A stretch of DNA of 64,000 bases from Halomonas cerina (GTDB lineage: Bacteria; Pseudomonadota; Gammaproteobacteria; Pseudomonadales; Halomonadaceae). Every line of letters starts with the position of its first letter. Position 1 is the first letter of the stretch. Made by a program: the position numbers and the translations under genes. Location: positions 1-64,000 of the forward strand of contig NZ_JACHXP010000018.1 of the NCBI RefSeq assembly GCF_014192215.1, given 5' to 3'. Positions 60,795 to 64,000 of the stretch are shown here, piece after piece. The notes under the pieces were generated by a model. It did not search any database and was not told where the DNA came from. It saw only the letters and a list, made by a program, of their open reading frames with translations.

Positions 60795-62149
60795 ATCGCT
60801 ACTTCAACTCCCCCCACGCCTCCCGAGGCCCCAGGATCCGGCTCAGCGCCGGGCCTTGAGACCTCGACGGACTACCTGGTGACCGAACTGGCCCAGGGCG
60901 GCCTCTTCCAGGGCATGCACAAGGGCATGACCCTCACCGCCGCCGGTCTGGTGCTGGCCTTCGTGCTCTTCACTGGCCTCGGTCCGGAACTGGCCGGCAG
61001 CGTCTTCGGCGCCGCACGCGGCTGGATCGAGAGCACCTTCAGCGGCTATTACCTGGTCACCGTCATGGTGCTGATGGTGGTCTGCGCCTTCATCGTCGTC
61101 AGCCGCTTCGACGGGGTGCGCCTGGGGGCCGACGACAGTCGCCCCGAGTTCAGTAACTTCGCCTGGTTCTCGATGCTGTTCTCCGCCGGCATCGGCATCG
61201 GCATCCTGTTCTTCGGTGTCGCCGAGCCCATCTTCTACCTCGATGACACCGGCGCCTTCGGCTATCCGAACAATCCCCATGCCGACATGGCCGGCGCCAC
61301 CGCCATCGGTCACGAGCGGGCCATCGACGCCCTGCGCGTCTCGGTCTTCCACTGGGGCCTGCATGGCTGGGCCGTCTACGTGATCGTCGGGATGTCGCTG
61401 GCCCACTTCGCCTACCGCAAGGGGCTGCCGCTGGCGCTGAGGTCGGCCCTGTATCCCTTTATCGGCGAGCGCATCTACGGTCCCATCGGTCACGCCTTCG
61501 ACATCCTCGGCGTGCTGGGTTGCGTGTTCGGTGTGGCCACCTCGTTGGGGCTCGGCGTCAGCCAGATGGCCGTGGGCCTGGAGCGCCTGGTGGGTATCGG
61601 CGCGGGCCTGGATACCCAGCTGACGCTGATCGCCGTGATCTCGGTGGTCTCCATCCTCTCGGTGGTCTCCGGGGTCAAGCGCGGTATCAAGGTGATCTCC
61701 GAGCTCAACATCTGGATCTCGGCGCTGGTGGTCGGCGCCTTCCTGCTGGGCGGCCCGACCCTGTGGCTGGTGCAGGCCTTCGGCGAGACCCTGCTCGACT
61801 ACGCCGCCAACTTCATCCCCATGGGCCTGTGGTTCGCCGAGACGCCGGAGCGGGTCGAATGGCAACAGGGCTGGACCATCTTCTACTGGGGCTGGTGGCT
61901 GGCCTGGGCCCCCTTCGTGGGACTCTTCATCGCCTGCATCTCCAAGGGGCGCACCCTGCGCGAGTTCGTGCTCGGCGTGCTGCTGGTGCCGACCCTGATC
62001 ATCTTCGTGTCGGCGGCAACGCTCTCTACCAGGAGCTGATCGCCGCCGCCCTGCCGCTGAGCGGGGTGATCCTGGTGATGACCGCCGGGGTGCTGCTCTC
62101 GCTGGTGCGCGAGTCTCGTCAGACCAAGCGTATCCCCCAGCGAGCCTGA
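60795..62149 (+). pseudogene. BCCT-family betaine/carnitine transporter, apparently broken
   Basis: This is a betaine-choline-carnitine transporter. The first frame runs from LAQGG near 60885 through GMSLAHFAYRKGLPLALRSAL and the conserved aromatic stretch WTIFYWGWWLAWAPFVGLF (near 61873-61929). It then shifts at about 62009 and stops at 62039 after FVSAATLSTRS. The expected continuation, GGNALYQEL, is in another frame and joins directly to the C-terminal helix IAAALPLSGVILVMTAG, ending at 62149. So there is a frameshift, and over 100 residues including late membrane helices are missing. The start is also odd: the best Shine-Dalgarno spacing points to ATC at 60795, while ATG at 60914 or GTG at 60879 would truncate the N-terminus. 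A sequencing or assembly error is possible. Confidence 0.75.
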
Positions 62150-62256
62150 CGGCCCGACGAATGCCAGGCGCCCGAGGCCTGACACTCGCCCTTGGCGTGG
62201 CGTCGCGACATCATCGCCCGGAGAAAAGGCTTGGAAAGCGACGCCCTCGCCCTTGC

Positions 62257-63252
62257 TCAGCCGCCGCGCACCTGCCGCGGCGACTGCCCGAAGTGGGCCC
62301 GAAACGCCCGGGAGAAGCTCGAACTCGAGGCGAACCCGCAGGCCAGCCCCACCGACAGGATGTCCCGGTCGGTCTCGGCCAGCAGGTGCCAGGCACGGTC
62401 GAGCCGCAGCCCCAGGTACCACTGACGAGGGCTGGTGCCCAGCTCCTGGTCGAACAGGCGCTGCAGCTGGCGGGGCGAGACATCGCCGCGGTCGGCGATC
62501 TCGGCCAGGGACAAGGGTGCCTCCAGATGCTGCTCCATCAGCGCCACGGCCGTTACCAGGGGACGCTGGTGGGTCCCCAGGCGTCGCGCCAACGTCATGC
62601 GCTGCTGGTCACGGCGGGTGCGGATGCGCTCATGGATCAGCTGCTCGGACACCTCGATCGCAAGGCGCGTGCCATGCCGTCGCGCGATGACGTCCAGCGC
62701 CATGTCCATGGCCGCCGCGCCCCCGGCGCAGGAGAAGCGGCGCTGGCCCAGCTCGAACAGCTCGTCGGAGGTCTCGATGCCCGGAAAGCGCTCCTGGAAT
62801 GCCGGCAGGCTCTCCCAGTGCAGGGTGACCCGCTCTCCGTCCAGCAACCCCGCCGCGGCGAGCAGATAGCAGCCGGTGTCCAATCCGCCCAGCACGCAGC
62901 CGGCCTGATCCAGGCGGTGCAGCCAGCGCCTCAGGCCACGACTCAGGTAAGCATCGGGATCGAAGCCACTGCACACGGCCAGCGACGGTAACTGATGCAC
63001 GTCGTCACTGGCCTGGTCGACGAGCAGGGTCATGCCATTGGAGGCGGTCACCGGCTCGCCATCCTCACTGATCAGCCTCCAGTCGAACAGTGGCCGGCCG
63101 CTGAGGCGATTGGCGATACGCAACGGCTCGATGGCCGAGAAGAAGGCCGCCATCGAGAAGCGCGGCAACAGCAGGAAGCCGACGAGCTCGGGAAGGGGGC
63201 CGGAATAGTCGATTCGCATGGCTGTTGAGGACCGCGTATAACCTGACGTCAT
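62257..63252 (-). CDS. GlxA-family AraC-type regulator, probably of carnitine catabolism (CdhR-like)
   Basis: This 331-residue protein has an N-terminal DJ-1/PfpI-like amidase-type domain (about 22-200, VGFLLLPRFSMAAFFSAIEPLR, GLDTGCYLLAAAGLLDG) and a C-terminal AraC DNA-binding domain with two helix-turn-helix units (about 230-328, LSLAEIADRGDVSPRQLQRLF and SVGLACGFASSSSFSRAFRAHFG). GbdR and CdhR of Pseudomonas share this architecture and sense betaine or carnitine. It lies convergent to the carnitine genes. The ATG at 63252 overlaps the upstream stop (ATGA). An ATG at 63219 gives a conventional N-terminus and may be the true start. Confidence 0.88.
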   Translation of the reverse strand: MTSGYTRSSTAMRIDYSGPLPELVGFLLLPRFSMAAFFSAIEPLRIANRLSGRPLFDWRLISEDGEPVTASNGMTLLVDQASDDVHQLPSLAVCSGFDPDAYLSRGLRRWLHRLDQAGCVLGGLDTGCYLLAAAGLLDGERVTLHWESLPAFQERFPGIETSDELFELGQRRFSCAGGAAAMDMALDVIARRHGTRLAIEVSEQLIHERIRTRRDQQRMTLARRLGTHQRPLVTAVALMEQHLEAPLSLAEIADRGDVSPRQLQRLFDQELGTSPRQWYLGLRLDRAWHLLAETDRDILSVGLACGFASSSSFSRAFRAHFGQSPRQVRGG

Positions 63253-64000
63253 CTTCCGGAGGCATCGGCGGCCAGGGCCGCCCGAGGATCCCGGGGATAG
63301 AAGCGCTCGGGCTGTCGCGCCACATGGGGGAAGAATCGGGTGTCCTTGTAGGGCATCTTCATGAAACCCGAGACGCCGAGACCCTCGATCAGCCCGACCG
63401 CCCCCAGGATATCATCCAGACGCCGCTGGAACTCGTCCTCCCGGGACGGATCCAGCAGCCGGTAGTGGCTGTGGATCTTGAGGTGCTGGGGCAAGGCCTC
63501 GAAGATGATCATGCCCGTATGGTGGATGTCGTTGAGGGCCTCCAGCGAGGTGATAATCGCCTCGGGCAACACCAGGAACTCCTCGGGATCCGGCCCGTCC
63601 TCGAAATAGCTGTGCAGGCGGGTGCGATCCTCCAGTTCCGGCACGGCGCTGACCTCGTAGCGCAGCCGCATGCCGGGCAGGGGCTCGAAGGGACGCTCCG
63701 GCGCCTCCCGGTCCAGGTGCAGGGTGTCGCGGGCATTGAACAGGCAGCTCTTGAAGATCCCGCGCCGATGGATCGCCCGGGCCAGGGTCACCATGTTATT
63801 GACGGCGGCGGTGAAGGCCGGCTTGAGCGCCGGGTCGTGGAGGTTCAGCGAGGTGTCGATGTAGACCCCCTCGGCCTCCCAGCGCACCGCCAGCCCGCCC
63901 ACCACCGGATACTTGCCCAGGCGGCTCACGGCGGCCAGGAAGGCCTTCTCGGTCTCCCCCATGTTCTGCATGAAGTTCCGGTAGTAGCGATCAAGCTGGA
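63249..64000 (-). CDS. Unknown protein, partial (5' end beyond the window)
   Basis: At least 250 residues are visible and the frame is open to the window edge (QLDRYYRNFMQNMGETEKAF at the edge). It is a soluble, mixed alpha/beta looking protein with YEVSAVPELEDRTRLHSYFED and IFEALPQHLKIHSHYRLLDPSRE. I do not recognise the family. Its stop overlaps the GlxA-type regulator start by four bases, so the two are coupled and it may belong to the carnitine or quaternary-amine regulon. It is not disrupted within the visible part. Confidence 0.7.
   Translation of the reverse strand, partial: QLDRYYRNFMQNMGETEKAFLAAVSRLGKYPVVGGLAVRWEAEGVYIDTSLNLHDPALKPAFTAAVNNMVTLARAIHRRGIFKSCLFNARDTLHLDREAPERPFEPLPGMRLRYEVSAVPELEDRTRLHSYFEDGPDPEEFLVLPEAIITSLEALNDIHHTGMIIFEALPQHLKIHSHYRLLDPSREDEFQRRLDDILGAVGLIEGLGVSGFMKMPYKDTRFFPHVARQPERFYPRDPRAALAADASGR

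Overview
The window is a GC-rich gammaproteobacterial chromosome segment that fits the Halomonadaceae (Halomonas-like). The evidence is the gene order thrS-infC-rpmI-rplT-pheS-pheT-ihfA, a caa3-type cytochrome oxidase operon, DUF2788, DUF2909 and DUF2970 mini-proteins typical of Pseudomonas/Halomonas relatives, and a carnitine-to-glycine-betaine catabolic cluster. No species assignment was possible without a search.

Layout. Positions 1-4.3 kb hold a LysR regulator, the nucleotide nucleosidase PpnN followed by a 7-bp tandem repeat, a small membrane protein, a flavodoxin and DUF2788. Positions 4.0-11.1 kb (minus strand) are the translation operon thrS to ihfA. Positions 11.3-14.4 kb carry an OmpA-type lipoprotein, a DUF2489 protein and a DASS anion symporter. 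Positions 14.5-22.5 kb are the caa3 oxidase block: ctaC, ctaD, ctaG, ctaE, SURF1, a SCO-like protein, ctaA and cyoE, with DUF2909 and DUF2970 mini-genes. Then come a small helical protein, lrgAB and tRNA-Pro(GGG).

Downstream of tRNA-Pro lies a roughly 33.5-kb accessory island (about 24.6-58.3 kb). It contains one long, tightly packed minus-strand operon for an extracellular contractile injection system (eCIS), a phage-tail-like particle. Reading 5' to 3' (right to left), the genes are a winged-helix small protein, sheath, tube, gp26-like chaperone, a disordered protein, a DUF4255 tube-terminator homologue, an AAA+ ATPase, a small protein, the CIS_tube/LysM adaptor pair, hub, spike, a small protein, a gp25 homologue, two gp6/J-like baseplate proteins, a tail-protein-I homologue, a beta-helix fibre-like protein and a coiled-coil/metal-site protein. 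At the distal end sit two DUF4157 cargo proteins. One carries an M35 (aspzincin)-like protease signature. The other carries two polysaccharide-export-like domains, a pre-toxin segment and a C-terminal PD-(D/E)XK-like nuclease, and is followed by a putative immunity gene. A sigma54-type AAA+ activator with a non-canonical GAYTDA loop sits upstream. An IS1595-like transposase relic marks the right edge. No integrase, PAAR tip or tape-measure gene was recognised.

Positions 58.3-64 kb return to core-like sequence: a carnitine degradation operon (dehydrocarnitine cleavage enzyme, L-carnitine dehydrogenase, thioesterase), a BCCT transporter that appears broken by a frameshift and an internal deletion, a GlxA/CdhR-type AraC regulator, and a partial gene of unknown function at the window end.

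All assignments come from reading the translated sequence by eye. No database search, structure prediction or composition calculation was run.
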